A DNA stretch of 64,000 nucleotides, taken from Antedon bifida. Taxonomy: Eukaryota; Echinodermata; Crinoidea; Comatulida; Antedonidae. Location: assembly GCA_963402885.1 (NCBI GenBank), contig OY727099.1:1242501-1306500 (forward strand), in the 5' to 3' direction. Below the pieces are notes generated by a model. The model had not been told where the DNA came from. It saw only the letters and a program-made list of their open reading frames with translations, and ran no database searches. Within the stretch, counting starts at the first letter, position 1, and each line of letters begins with the position of its first letter. A program made the translations under genes and the position numbers. Below, one piece after another: positions 34,290 through 46,230 of the stretch.

Positions 34290-35059
34290 ATGATTCTGGG
34301 AAAATGTTGTAGTATGTGGGGCTACAGCACTGACAGTTCGGCCTATATTACGCGCTAACTGGAAATTCTGATTCTCCTTATTTTGCAAGACATCTCCACC
34401 CACTTCCACTTACATCATCCAGAAAACATGTAGGCGTTCCATACCCACGAAGTTTTGTCTGTAGACTCAATGCACGTGATTTTACCTAGCGGCATTTTAG
34501 TTACAAGATTGCTAAAAAAAATGTAATAATTTTAGCCAAACAATTTCTCTGATAAACATGTAGATTTATTGTAACATAATATAATTGCATGCCTATTTTG
34601 ATAATAACGACGTAGGCTAAACTTTAATATTGAGAATGTAAAAATTATATATTTTTAATTAATATAAAAAGATTGCGTAATACTTAAATGAAGTTAGTGA
34701 GTTTGTAATGTAAAGCTGAAAGCGATTACTTTGATTGGAAGATTACTGTCTGGTTTGATTATTTTAAAATTAAACGATTAAATTATGACACGTGTAATTT
34801 CTGTACATTTTATTATTTAGTTCATTCAATAATTAATATTAGGAGGCGCTATCGATGGAAAATATTTTTGCTATACCGCCTTAGTTAATTAGAGTAAAAG
34901 TAGGTATATAGGCCATAAAATCGGTTACCATAGAATATTACAGTGCTTTAGTTTTATGCGGAAAAGTCGCTGCCACAAACTCAAATTTGATGTCCGTACA
35001 AAACGCGTACGAATTAGGACTAAATCAACGAAGTCTGGTATATTTGTAATAAGGCACAT
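34290..35059. other. Intergenic; nothing recognised
   Basis: No gene or clear repeat seen between the hairpin and the microseminoprotein gene; presumably includes its 3' UTR at the right edge. Confidence 0.45.
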
Positions 35060-37367
35060 TTATTGTTGACCGATAACCTTGTGAGGGAAGGGACAATCCT
35101 GCGTTGGGTCATCCTTTTTAACGACTTGAAATTTGCATTCTTCTTTTATAAAAACAGGTTCGCAACTTGCATGAATACCAACAGGAAATTGTCTGTAAAT
35201 TAAAAGTAATAAATGATAAGTAAGGGTTAGTACGAATATCATTAAATTTGAAAGAAAAGCAGGCCTACAACTTTATTGATGTTTTAAACCATGACTACTA
35301 CAACTTCCAGAAACCTATTCCCTGTGACGTTACAGCATTACAGAACTATATCGCAATTACGATTTTAGCAGCCGATTCTACAGCTGTCAATGCGTAGATC
35401 TTAACTGACTACAGAAATTCATCTAGATACGAGTCTAGGTGTACTTTTATTAAATGTTATTCCTGTCATAACGTTCATTTAGCGACAATGTATACCGTAA
35501 TGTAATGCATGAGCGATGAAGAATACACACGAACCAAGATAACATGTATTAAAACTACATAGGCCTAATACACCCCGTATGTAGATGAATTTCTGTAGTC
35601 AGTCAAGATCTACCCATTGACAGCTGTAGAATCGGCTGCTAAAATCTTAATTGAGATAGTTCTGTAATGCTGTAACGTCACAGTGCATAGGTTTCTGGAA
35701 GTTGTATTAGTCATGATTTAAGTTAAGATCTACCAAAAGATAACTACGGGTACCTATTTCCTTTATCACCGAATAGTGAGTAAATACTTGTTCAGGGTGT
35801 TTTTTGCAATAATATAATATACATATGTAATTGAATACGTGTTAATAAAAATTGATCTTCAGTAAAACATACGGGTCTGATATGCAGACGATTTCAGTCT
35901 CATGACATGTACAATTCTCGCAATAAGAATTATGTACGTTTACATAATCCTCGTTCAACTCGTGTTTATTTCCTTCCTCGTCTATACATGGCCCTGTCAA
36001 CAAAAAAGCGTAAAATGTTATGGCAATGACATAATCCAGTTATTATTCAATTTCTAACAAATATGAACAAATTGTTGTTTTAAATCAAAAGGATAGGCAA
36101 TAAATGAGTCTATTTTGGTATATGTGACAAAGAACTATAGGTAACTATATTATGAAGTACAGTGTAATGGACATATACGGTGTTTGTAGCTTTTCTTCCT
36201 GTTACTTTAGCTACATTTAACCAGTTTAAATTTAACATAAACACACACACTCTTATACAAGAAAAATGAATATGACAACTGGGAACTACTAGAAAAAGAA
36301 ATCCCCAAACCCCTTGTTAAAACACAACACTCGAGTAGGATTCTGAATCTTGGTTTCCCATATAATTAGGACGTAACGCATGACGTAAGCGCACACCACA
36401 GGACATTTGGCCAATCGTGACACGCAAGGACGGATACGCAACACGAGTAAGTTAACCAATGACAAGTGATAGCTCGAATAATCCATCGCTTGTGATTGGT
36501 CAAATCCCTACGCTGCACTTAGTCCTTTTTTCACTTACGTCTCTTAGTTCTGAGGATAAAACTTTACGTTACGTCCGAGTTGGAACGCACGCATGCTTTT
36601 TGATCGTCGAACTATAATACTGTATTAATTTGTGGGATTTTGCAAATGTTGTAAACGAAAATATTCATCGTTATTTATCGCAAAGAGCTTGATTTCGCGA
36701 GGAACGCCATTGCTCAATGCATAAAAGGGTTTGGGGCAAACGTCACGACGCGTACGTATAAACAACAAATCACGTACGTGCACGTTATGACGTTGCTCCC
36801 AAATCCTTCCCACTATTTTGCGATAAACCCAGAGCGATGTAATAAGCCGAAGGCTAGAGGGCGTACTCCATACTAAAAAGTGATTCCAACAGGAGAAGGG
36901 GACCAACAATATGGCGACCGTTCAAAAACATTATTTAATATAAAAAATAATAATCTAATATACAACACATATTCTTGTTAATGCACAGTGAAGTTTTTAT
37001 AAAATTAAATATATTGTTAATCGCAATGGAATGAATAATTTCTTGCTAATCTAGCATTTGTTGTACGCTGCGTTGTGTATCGTTCTCACGCAGGTAGGCT
37101 TACAGGCGTATAGCAGTGCGTACTGCGTAGGGCATGTCGATTGCAGCCGCCATCTTGTTGGTTCCCTCTCCATAGAGAATCACTTTTTGAACTGCGATAA
37201 CATTACAGTTTGCCATCTAGCCTTCGGCTATATAATATCATTGGAAAAATCTTAACTCTATGTAATTGTAAACTATTTAACGTACCACCACCAAGGCGAG
37301 GGGTTCGAGATACGTCTGCGTAGACCGCTAATGAAAAAATAACGACGGAAATTAAAACTGCTTTCAT
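35060..37367 (-). CDS. Secreted beta-microseminoprotein-like protein 1
   Basis: Small secreted cysteine-rich protein of the beta-microseminoprotein (MSMB/PSP94) family. Three exons: 37367-37286, 35993-35873, 35192-35060 (336 bp, 111 aa). Exon 1 encodes a signal peptide (MKAVLISVVIFSLAVYA, probable cleavage before DVS); intron phases are 1 and 0-offset 2 as in its neighbour. Exon 2 has GPCIDEEGNKH, then CENCTCHETEIVC, very close to the human CETCTCYETEISCC block. Exon 3 has the PVGIHASCEPVFIKEEC block and KFQVVKKDDPTQDC, matching human CKYIVVEKKDPKKTC. Eight cysteines in the mature part instead of ten: the first one and the second of the CC pair are missing. Function in invertebrates unknown. 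The second intron carries a foldback repeat. Confidence 0.93.
35284..35722. repeat. Foldback element in intron 2 of microseminoprotein gene 1
   Basis: Arms of about 140 bp (35284-35424 and 35583-35722) are inverted copies. They share AACTTCCAGAAACCTAT, TACAGCATTACAGAACTAT and GATTCTACAGCTGTCAATG, and end at CAGAAATTCATCTA. The central spacer is about 158 bp. Similar to foldback or MITE elements; non-coding. Confidence 0.88.
36340..36560. mobile_element. MITE family C-like copy in microseminoprotein gene 1 intron 1
   Basis: Shares AGGACGTAACGCATGACG, GAATAATCCATCGCTTGTGA and TTGGTCAA with the element at 58013-58143. Ends are degenerate (TTTCCCATATAATTAGGACG). Confidence 0.6.
36561..37285 (-). 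other. Rest of intron 1, microseminoprotein gene 1
   Basis: The stretch around 36700-36860 is richer in CG dinucleotides than its surroundings (ACGTCACGACGCGTACGTA). A short related word pair (TTGGTTCCCTCTCCATAGAG...GAATCACTTTTTGAACTG) near 37160 also occurs near 28680 (GGTCCCTCTCCATATTGAATC) in a SPRYD3 intron, so it is a dispersed repeat. No exon seen. Confidence 0.45.
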
Positions 37368-37630
37368 TTTGGAAACCTGTTACAAAAACAAAAAAATCAT
37401 CACATAGCGGGACATTTATCGTATAATTCTAATAACTTTTTTAGAAATGTATGTACTCAGCTGACACCTCTTTTGTTTTTTCTTGTTAATTGCCTAACTG
37501 TGTTTACAAACTATACAATTCGTTAATCAAGTGACAAATAAATATACTAATAACATAAAACATAATGTGTTCTCATTTAGACCTAGTTAAAACTGTGTAA
37601 CTATATGATGAATGGTGCTTAAATTGATAC

Positions 37631-38222
37631 TTAAAGCTCAGGTACAGGCATGAATTTTAAATATAATATCTGGTTAATTGTACATAAATCAAATATTTGT
37701 AACAGAAATCACGATGAAAAAACATGAATTTCCCTTAATATGGTCAAATACAAAATTTGGCAAAATTCTGCCATAAAAACCAGGAAGACTTTTTTCAGTA
37801 GTTAGGTAGTTTAACCTAATGTAATAACATGTCTGGTGACTCCCTAGAAGGTGAAAAAAGATGGTGGATATACGGTGGATAATTTTTGCTATAGCATGAA
37901 AATAAAAATCTGAAGTTGAATAAAAACACCAGAAATGTAAAATTCAAGTTATATTACCTATATTTAGTCATCTGATAACATTTTTTACCACACCATTTAT
38001 TTTTCATAGCTTTTTAAAATGCCTCTCTATTTACAAAATTTGTGTACAAAAGAATAGAGATTTTACTGTGTAATTTGAACTATCCCCTCACTGATAAGAA
38101 AGTGCTTATTTTCAACAAGCTCGTGTAACACAAATAAAATCCCAAAAATTATGAAACTATAGATCGATAATTATTGGAATGTATGATCAATAGAAATTTT
38201 TTGCCCGCACCTGGCCTTTAAA
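37631..38222. mobile_element. Inverted-repeat element family E, complete copy (about 590 bp)
   Basis: Ends TTAAAGCTCAGGTACAGG (left) and the inverse of TTTAAAGGCCAGGTGCGGG (right) match as TTAAAGSYCAGGTRCRGG. Collinear with the truncated copy at 11140-11560. No coding capacity. Sits in the 5' flank of microseminoprotein gene 1. Confidence 0.65.
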
Positions 38223-38267
38223 CAAGTTTTTACATATATTAGCAATGTTAGTATTCAAAAGATTATA

Positions 38268-38850
38268 TAGACCAATATTTAAAACGTAAAGTAGGCCTAT
38301 CTAATTATCATTTTGTATTTAATACAAGTAACAATACAGTAAAACTCTCCTGAAACAAACCCTTCTATTAATAAATTAAAATAACTAATAAAAGAGGTTA
38401 TTTAAAAGTAGAATTACGCCTTAACGTAATCGAATACTGTAGGCCTACTGTAAAACACTTCTAAACCAAACCAATATTTAAAACGAAAAGTATCTTATTA
38501 TTTTAGCATAATAATAAAAAAATACAGTACAACTTTTCTAAAACAAGCCCTTCTCTAACCAAAGAAAATGATTTCTTTAGTAGAATTATGCCTAAACGTA
38601 ATCGATAACAATACGGTAGGCATTCTAAAGCAGAACCAATATTTAAAACGAAAAGTATCCAATTTATGAGTTTAGTATAAAAGTAACAATACATTAAAAC
38701 TCTTCTAAAACAAGCCCTTCTTTATAATCAAAGAACATGTTGAACGATCTAGTAAAATTAAGAGAAACTCGAAACATTTTCTTTGGCAAAATTATGCCTT
38801 TTCGTAATCGATAGCAACTTCTAAAGCAAAATCTTCTTTAATACCAACTG
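38268..38850. repeat. Imperfect tandem repeat, units of about 165-200 bp, x3
   Basis: Units start near 38270, 38470 and 38635 with ACCAATATTTAAAACGWAAA. Each contains ACAATACAGTAAAACTCT-like words, AACAAGCCCTTCT and TAGAATTATGCCTAAACGTA. It lies between the two microseminoprotein genes. Confidence 0.8.
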
Positions 38851-39799
38851 GTATTACAGTTTGGTATAACAAAATATTCTAATAAAGAATAATAACCAGA
38901 AGTACAAAAAAAAAGTTATAAGAGGATTTAAACGAAAGCCTACTTACAATTACCTGTCAATGACCAGATGCAATAATGGTGGTATGAATTGTTGAAGACG
39001 ACAAAGATACTACATCTATTTTGAAACTATCCACACATTTATATAGCATCAGAAAACCTTCTGTTATGTTCATTTTGTGTATATTAACTAATAATAATCA
39101 TAAGATGATTGATGCGGAAATGATATGACATTAATAAAGTCAGAAAGTTTTATCACTATTGGTGTTTTTGGATCATTATTATTCTCTGGCGACACGTGGT
39201 AACTTGGCGTTTAATTTTAGTCTATATTGAGGACAGAGGTCGATACATATGAGAAGTGATGCAAATAGTATTTTAAACATTAATAACATTAGTGCTTTTA
39301 CGTGTAACCTTTCTAAATGTTTTTGTTATTACGCTAATGATATAAAAGTTGAGTATTATTTTGTAACTGTAGAGTTTAATTATATTTCGCTCAGGCATCA
39401 TAAATGACTTATTGTTGAAATTCTTTAGAAGCACGTTCACCAACAACTACAATGTTAATGTAGTTTAAATTGTGTTTTATTATTACCAACAAACTTAAAA
39501 CATATTGTGCTAATAACAAATTTGTACTGCTATTTTAACTTATATGGTTAGTGAAGCTGTTAAAGGCTAACATGATAATTGTGGAAGATCGCCGGGTGAA
39601 ATTGCTATTAGTACTTGATAGGATGATTAAGTAATATATTTGTCGTTATGGGAAGCGTAAACAAGTACTTATTATAGGGCCTACTATTTACATCAACCAT
39701 TCAGCGCGTTTAGTGACAGCGAAGATGTCTCAGGGTATTACAGTTTTGAGTGTAAAAGACAAAGAATTATTCATTGGTGTAATGATTATTATGCCTATA

Positions 39800-40689
39800 C
39801 TATCCGATATATGATACAGGTCGTGAACATGGGATACACGGCTTATCTCGTCTCACAACGTGGTATTTACACTTTTTGTCATCAAAAATCGCTGCACAAG
39901 ATTTTGGTATATCCACTGGATATGGTCTAGATAGAAGAGGAGAAAAACAATTATTTTCGATTATGATTTACTTAGTTTGCATTTTATAGAGAGAGTATTT
40001 AAAACAACTATTTCTAAACATAACAATCAGAAAACAATATATCGTGCTTTGGAGAGCTATCACAATAAAGATATATTTGTATGCATGCGCAATGCTGCTT
40101 GGTCGACTTTGTTGCCGCGTAGTACTTAGAAGCAAATTAAGGCAGTTGATACATAGTAGCCAAATCCAGCATAATTATGCCATCTAGCATAATGTTGACC
40201 CATCTAGCAATTATGCTAGGCATGATTTAGAATATCTAGCATTGGCATAATTCGGAAAATCAATTCTAAAGCATATTTCCTACGATCTGGCATTGTTTCT
40301 AACATTAAACGCTAATTTCAAACTCACATTGGACAACAAGCAAATCCAGTTTTAACGCATGTGCAATCTTCACAGTGATCGTCATAACGTACACGCCACC
40401 TACCGCCGACTCTGTATTCTTTTTTCCCGTTAACACATGGGCCTAAATATTAAAGACAAAGGATTAAAATAGTATTGTTTTTGTTCTATAGTACCACTCT
40501 TCCATGGTTGTAGCTCTTGTAGTAGCCTAGGCGTAGGCCTACGGGTTAAAAAATTGACGCGCAATTGAAAGATGGTCAGAACTCAATTTGAAAAATAGAG
40601 GCCTATTTACCTTGTGAAAACCAGCAATTTGATGAAGTAGTAAACTCCGCCACTGACAACAAGAAGAAGATGTGTATAAGTGGCTGCAT
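39800..40689 (-). CDS. Secreted beta-microseminoprotein-like protein 2
   Basis: Paralogue of the gene at 35060-37367. Three exons: 40689-40611, 40442-40328, 39926-39800 (321 bp, 106 aa), with the same intron phases. Exon 1: signal peptide (MQPLIHIFFLLSVAEFTTSS) then NCWFSQ. Exon 2: GPCVNGKKEYRVGGRW, then HCEDCTCVKTGFACC. Exon 3: PYPVDIPKSCAAIFDDKKC, then KYHVVRRDKPCIPC and the stop TAG. All ten family cysteines are present, including the CC pair missing in paralogue 1, plus one more near the C-terminus. Charge is basic (RWRVR, VVRRDK), unlike the acidic paralogue 1. All exons are too short to show as a single open frame, so the gene is easily missed. Confidence 0.92.
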
Positions 40690-43076
40690 TATTCGTATCG
40701 GAACTTCTAGAATACTGGTAAATAAATAAAACAAATATTAACCACAACAATATTAACTAGTTTACCAACCTAAAGCGGTGATGGGGCGGTGACACACTTC
40801 ACCGGGGCTGGAAAGTAAGATGAAGATGTGGTTGTAAGAATGTGAATCAAATTAGATGCATAGGAACCAAAATTCTAAAATCTACAAGTACACAATTTTT
40901 TATATAATCCTAAATATTAGCCGACAAAATCAACAAAACAATACTTACAAAATCAGTGTTTTTCCAATAATTTCACAATAACCAACACTACATTGTGAAC
41001 AAGTTTATCACAATGTTGTCATTCAAAATTCTGGCGTTTTTATTTTAACATTGTTTTAGTTATTTGAGTGGTTTTCCCAAGTGATATTGCTAATTAATGA
41101 AATAATGATACAGTCCATTACCAATATACATTATTTTCACGGAGTACAGAATGTTATAATAACTGTACCTTGTTGTAATTATTATAACTGTCAAAGTGTA
41201 ATACTAATGAATACTCACGGGATGTTTAGATAAATCCCATATAGATCAACCACAATACGGAGATGTTAAATAATTTAAAATGAACAATAACACAATTTGT
41301 GTTTTAGTTTTTATTAAAATGTAAAAATTACCTAAAACTAATTTTGTTTTTACTGATCAAGCGTCCTTAATTACCATTGCTTTGAGTATATTACATTCGT
41401 TATAGCTTCTTTAGGCCTATATATTAATTATACATATTCTTTATTTATTTACTTATTCTGTGTTTCAGTTCTAAAGCATTGATTTCCAAAGTGGTTCAGT
41501 AGAGAAACATTAACAATATAATACAAATAATTCAAAGACAACTAACAAAGTAGTTTACATTAGTACACTAATTTACATTAGCATACACTGATATATTTTA
41601 TTTATCTCATTTATTTGATTTTATACTGAATATAAATGTAAATGATAGTATAAATAATAACGACTTATACTATGATAGGGAATAATATAAAATAATAAGT
41701 TTGTATATATATTCCAATTTACATGAGCACGAGGTTATGACTAAAGTAAATTAATATGTAGAATAACAATGGCAATATAAATGCTAAATGGATAGTTGAT
41801 CATAAACCAAGATTATGAAACTAATCGCCCATTTTTTAATTTGATTTATTTATGATATTGTGAATATATTTTCTATTAACTGTATTCTCAACTCTTATTA
41901 GAATTTATGTTTCAAAATATATACTCTATTGTTTCATAAACCTGTAGGCTAATAAATAATACAGTACAGTAAAACCTCGAAAAGAAGCCCATGGGCGTAA
42001 ATTTTACAAAAGAAGTCAATCATCTCAATATCAAGAGCTCACTCTGCTTTACTCAAATAAGTTCAATTACAAAATAAATAAATACATTTAGTTGCTGTTC
42101 AAGTTAGGAACAAGCATGGCTACTAATTTGTACCGCAAATATTTAAATATATAAATATTATAATTATTATTATTTAAACAATATAGATAATTATACTTTA
42201 ATTATACTACTTTTGATCAAACTAAGATTTAAATAAGGAAAAATATTAGTACTTTACCGAAAATGAAACTTGAACAATGTTGATCTGCGAAGCAGCCGCT
42301 CCCAGAATGAAATTTCATTTAACCTATAGACCAGGTGAAAAACATGACCAACTCCCTGGAGTTGTTAAAGGTTTCTGCAGGCAATTAGGATAATAATATT
42401 GATTGAAATATTACAAATTAAATGGATTTTTACTCTAATGCAATCAGAATATTCGTATTTGACATTTTGTACTTTTCAAAGTTTAATCTGAACGAAATAC
42501 CCATCGCTTGCAGTGTATTTTTGCCCTGTTTTTTTGTGCTTGACGATAGTGAATGGAAACATTCAGCAACATCACCATGAGTACAGTATGTTTTGTATCA
42601 ATATATATATATATAAATCACAATACATATCTGTAAAAAGTAATACATCCTGACGATTTACCATTATAATTATACACAATACCTTCAATTCAAATTGTAT
42701 TACACAATTAAAAGTATATCAGCCAATTCATTCTGATATTGGTTGAATTAATAAAAGGGGCGTATGCCTTCGTAAGCCTACTAATAATGGTGTTACAATG
42801 TGGTCGACGGCCCGAGTAACATTTTTTTTTGCGAGAAACATTTAAACTTTACTAGGCTGGGCAAGGTGAAATAATTACAATTCATATAATCCGTTTGCAG
42901 ACCAAAGTAATACAATACAATAGTCAACAATTAGCGCATATATCCACGAAAGTTTCCAAGGAGCTAATATACAATGATATGATGACATGAATGCATTGAT
43001 ATTTAATACACAAATTTAATTCATTCTTTTTCATTCATTTTTAATATTGGTGATGTTCGTCGAAGCAACAGGAATC
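40690..43076. other. Intergenic; no gene seen
   Basis: Strongly AT-rich. A short match to other loci (AAAACCTCGAAAAGAAGCCC, about 41970) also occurs at about 23072 inside the 3.6-kb element. A (TA)n run lies at 42601-42615. No supported gene. Confidence 0.5.
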
Positions 43077-44012
43077 TCACTGTGTCATGTCATGTTCAGG
43101 TATTCGCTGCAAACGTTGCCTGATCCCACACAATCTGAACAACTCGGCACGGAACTGTGGCATAGAAATTGTGTAAATAAAAGGGTTTGCAATGAAATTT
43201 ACAAATAACAAATCTAGTCCAATAAACCACATGTGATATTTGAATTCATAGTTAACATGATACATTACTTCACTGGCTATGATTAACAGTGTGATTGGCA
43301 GCCAACATAAAACATATACCAAACTAATAGCTAAAAACATTTTGACTGTTTTAACATGTACAGACGAATATACTGATGGAGAAGCAGACGTGTATTTTCG
43401 TTTTACTAATTCGTGAATTATTCTGCTATATACAATTACCATTGTTGATAACGAAAACATAATATATATAATAAATAAGGTTATTGTAACGACTACCCAT
43501 GACTCATCTTCTACCCCACAGTATACATATGTACTGTGATATATTAATTTAACAAAATATATCTCTGGATTTATCAATAACCCGATAATCCATGCTGATA
43601 TTATCATTGTTATTGTTTGCCTGATTGTGTAATTGTCTCTGAAATATATTGGTTTCATTATAGCAAGGTATCTTTCTATTGTAATAAAAACCAGATTCGC
43701 CGTAGAAGCATGCGACAACATCCATATTAGACAAAACATTTTACATTGAATATCAGTATACACACTATACATTTCAAGTATCTTCTCCATTGCAACTTGC
43801 AATAGGAAAGTTAAGCATCCTGTGGCATCGATTAGTGATTGGTTGAAAATAAACCATCGAGTGCTTCGACGAATGGTTAGCGCACGGTTAATCGTCAACA
43901 GTACTAAAGCATTGACAATTAGTCCAACAGTTGAAAGTGCATATCCGGATTTCAGAGCTATCCAGCTGGTGTTTGTTAGATTTAAATTCATATTGTCGAG
44001 TTTGTACAACAA
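43077..44012 (-). CDS. Class A (rhodopsin-like) GPCR, orphan, copy 1
   Basis: Intronless seven-transmembrane receptor, 311 aa; ligand unknown. An alternative start at residue 8 (MNLNLTNTSW) matches the starts of its paralogues better. N-glycosylation sites NLT and NTS lie before TM1. Class A landmarks: TM1 GLIVNALVLL (N1.50), TM2 FNQSLIDATG (D2.50), a cysteine before TM3 (DIQCK), TM3 end TIERYLAI (ERY in place of DRY), TM6 CWLP, TM7 NPFIY. Loop 3 is short and basic (VKRKYTSASPSV). First of three tandem copies; their high similarity, intronless form and shared flanks suggest local duplication, as in lineage-specific or chemosensory GPCR expansions. Chemosensory function is a guess. Confidence 0.93.
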   Translation of the reverse strand: MLYKLDNMNLNLTNTSWIALKSGYALSTVGLIVNALVLLTINRALTIRRSTRWFIFNQSLIDATGCLTFLLQVAMEKILEMYSVYTDIQCKMFCLIWMLSHASTANLVFITIERYLAIMKPIYFRDNYTIRQTITMIISAWIIGLLINPEIYFVKLIYHSTYVYCGVEDESWVVVTITLFIIYIMFSLSTMVIVYSRIIHELVKRKYTSASPSVYSSVHVKTVKMFLAISLVYVLCWLPITLLIIASEVMYHVNYEFKYHMWFIGLDLLFVNFIANPFIYTISMPQFRAELFRLCGIRQRLQRIPEHDMTQ

Positions 44013-44341
44013 GTCGGAATTAAAAATGTTTGTAATATCTGTCTCTTTGAGAATACTATCTTCAACTATCAGCGTAACTGAGTTTCCTTGATAACTTCTA
44101 GTTCTTCACTCTACCGTGGGCTAAAAAGTGGTGGGTCTTCTACTATTGTTATCAAACTATAATATGCCTATGTATTTGAAGTTCAAAGTATACTCCCAAA
44201 AAAGAAAAATAGAAACTGCTCCGTAGGCCTACTTCGTATGTTTTTTCTGTTACGTCGAAAGTAAACTTTTGCACCGTCTTTAAAGCTCCTTTTTGATAAC
44301 TGATCACCTGTAAATAATCCTTTTTATTGTTATGAATGAAT

Positions 44342-44369
44342 CCTTATATATATATATATATATATATAT
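44342..44369. repeat. (TA)n microsatellite
   Basis: About 14 TA units followed by CTCCACACACACATGTGTG, in the 5' flank of GPCR copy 1. Confidence 0.9.
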
Positions 44370-44539
44370 CTCCACACACACATGTGTGTCGTAATGTCAC
44401 ATCAAATAATAATAATATACCACGATACAAAACCATTGGTGAATTCCACAATCATCTATATTTATAGTAATTGAAGGAGTTTATAGAGTCAAGTCATTTC
44501 ATGTGGTTGATTGATAGTTCAATATCATCACCGTCCTCC

Positions 44540-45200
44540 TCCATCATCACCATCATATTATCAACTAATCACTACCATCTATTTTACCAACTATTGTTCT
44601 CGAAGCACAATAACATCCGCAAAATAATATTGAACTTAAATTGAATCAATAAACAGCTTTGTGTATGCTACCTATAATGTTTTAAATGAAATGAACAAAG
44701 TTAATATTGACATATAATATGATATCTTGATAGGGCCAAAACAAAACGGTTTATATTGTCCGACAACAGCTAAAAAATGTGGGCGGTCGGTCCTTTTTTC
44801 TTTATTTTCACCTGATTTTGTGCAAATGTATTCTTGTTGAAAATAACTAGGCCTACTCGGCTCAAACAAACATAGATGGCGCTATTGGAAATCACTCATG
44901 CATGCATAAACAAAATGTCCTACACTGGCTTTCGTTGTTTTCATTTCTCTTCTAAAATTTTAAATAACATTTATGACAAAAATATAACTTGCCTTTGAAG
45001 TTATATAAATACACCAGGAATGATTACTTTTATAACAAAAACTTTGAGAAGAAAATGTGTAAAAGCATATGAAAATTAGCGCCCCCAACGGTTTATTGTG
45101 ATTTCCGACTCGATGGTAGGGTATTCCTAAGTATATAAATTTGATTTTTTCGTAGTATTTCATCAGTTGTTACGTCTTCTTGAAATATAATACAAAAACT
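44540..45200. repeat. Duplicated 5' flank of GPCR copy 1
   Basis: Parallels the flank of copy 2 at about 48100-48420. Shared words include TAATCACTACCATCT, CTCGAAGCACAATAA/CTCGAAACACAATAA, AATGTTTTAAATGAA, ATATTGACATATAAT, and GCGCC...AACGGTTTATTRTGATTT. A further trace lies at 46330-46460. This supports duplication of gene plus flank as one unit. Confidence 0.75.
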
Positions 45201-45963
45201 CCACCTACTATAGATAATAACTAATTTACATTTTCAATACATTAGAATTGAATTGAAAACCAATTGATTATATTGGTTTGTTTTGAAATTTAATAAGAGG
45301 AAAGTATTATCGGACCTCAATAATCATTACTGGCGCTACAATGTGGTCTCAGAAGACAACATAGAGATCACAATCTAAGCTTACTCTAAAGTGAATTTAA
45401 TTACTAAATAGTTCAGTTGCACCAGGAAAGAGTGAACTGAGTAATTTCACTATCTTCCTTTTGCACAAAGCATTATATGGCTGTGACATTGAACTAATTG
45501 TTTGAATAAGTAATCGTATAGATCTACACAAAACTAAATTCTTTAATTTATTTAATAAAGTAGACTTATTCATCATGTCTTTGAAAATGTTAAACTATAG
45601 CCATGTTCAAGTGAATGTAGGCCTATATCACACTAATATTTAATTACCAATCACTTGGTGTTTCCGGTCCACTAAGGACAAAATAAAGTATTGTATTGGT
45701 AACTTTCGTTGATTGCAATAGAATTACAAGATTCATTGTTTATATATGACTCACAGTTAGAAACGAAAAACATATCATAATTACACAGTCTTACTAGGGT
45801 ATTCACCCTTTTTCCCTGTCCTGTTAGAAGTACTGACGTACAAACTTACTAAAATCAATAATTTAGAAATCTTATCTAGTTATGTCTTAATTCATATAAT
45901 ATGTCGAAGACTAGGTTTCAAATCCTTCCTGCTCCTCCATTATCATTAATAAAATATATCTAT

Positions 45964-46230
45964 CGAGTCAAATGGTCGAGCGGTTAAGGCAGGGGCGTCG
46001 TTTACCGTACCTAAAGAGCCAACAACATCGGCAAGGGTTCGAGGCCGACTCGCTCCTAGTTCTGGTGGTGGAACAAGTCTTCTCGGATAAGGACTATAAA
46101 CCATAGGTCCAGTGTACACAGTTCTAACCTGTGTGCACTTTAAAGAACCTAGTTCATTATTCGAGAAGAGTTACTCCGGTAAACTGGTTCGCAAATAGCT
46201 CCTGTATCAGGGGGATTACCACCTATCTGA
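45964..46230 (+). mobile_element. tRNA-derived SINE-like element (Leu/Ser-type head)
   Basis: Head 45964-46052: CGAGTCAAATGGTCGAGCGG then TTAAGGC is typical of class II tRNAs (Leu/Ser). The end GACTCG pairs with the start CGAGTC. GGGTTCGAGGCC is a degenerate B box. The body follows (GTCCAGTGTACACAG, GTGTGCACTTTAAAGAACCT). It lies between GPCR copies 1 and 2. Confidence 0.7.

Noticed and set aside
36625-36909. 94-codon minus-strand frame in a CpG-richer block
   Set aside because: Lies in intron 1 of microseminoprotein gene 1, has no domain features and no supporting splice pattern.
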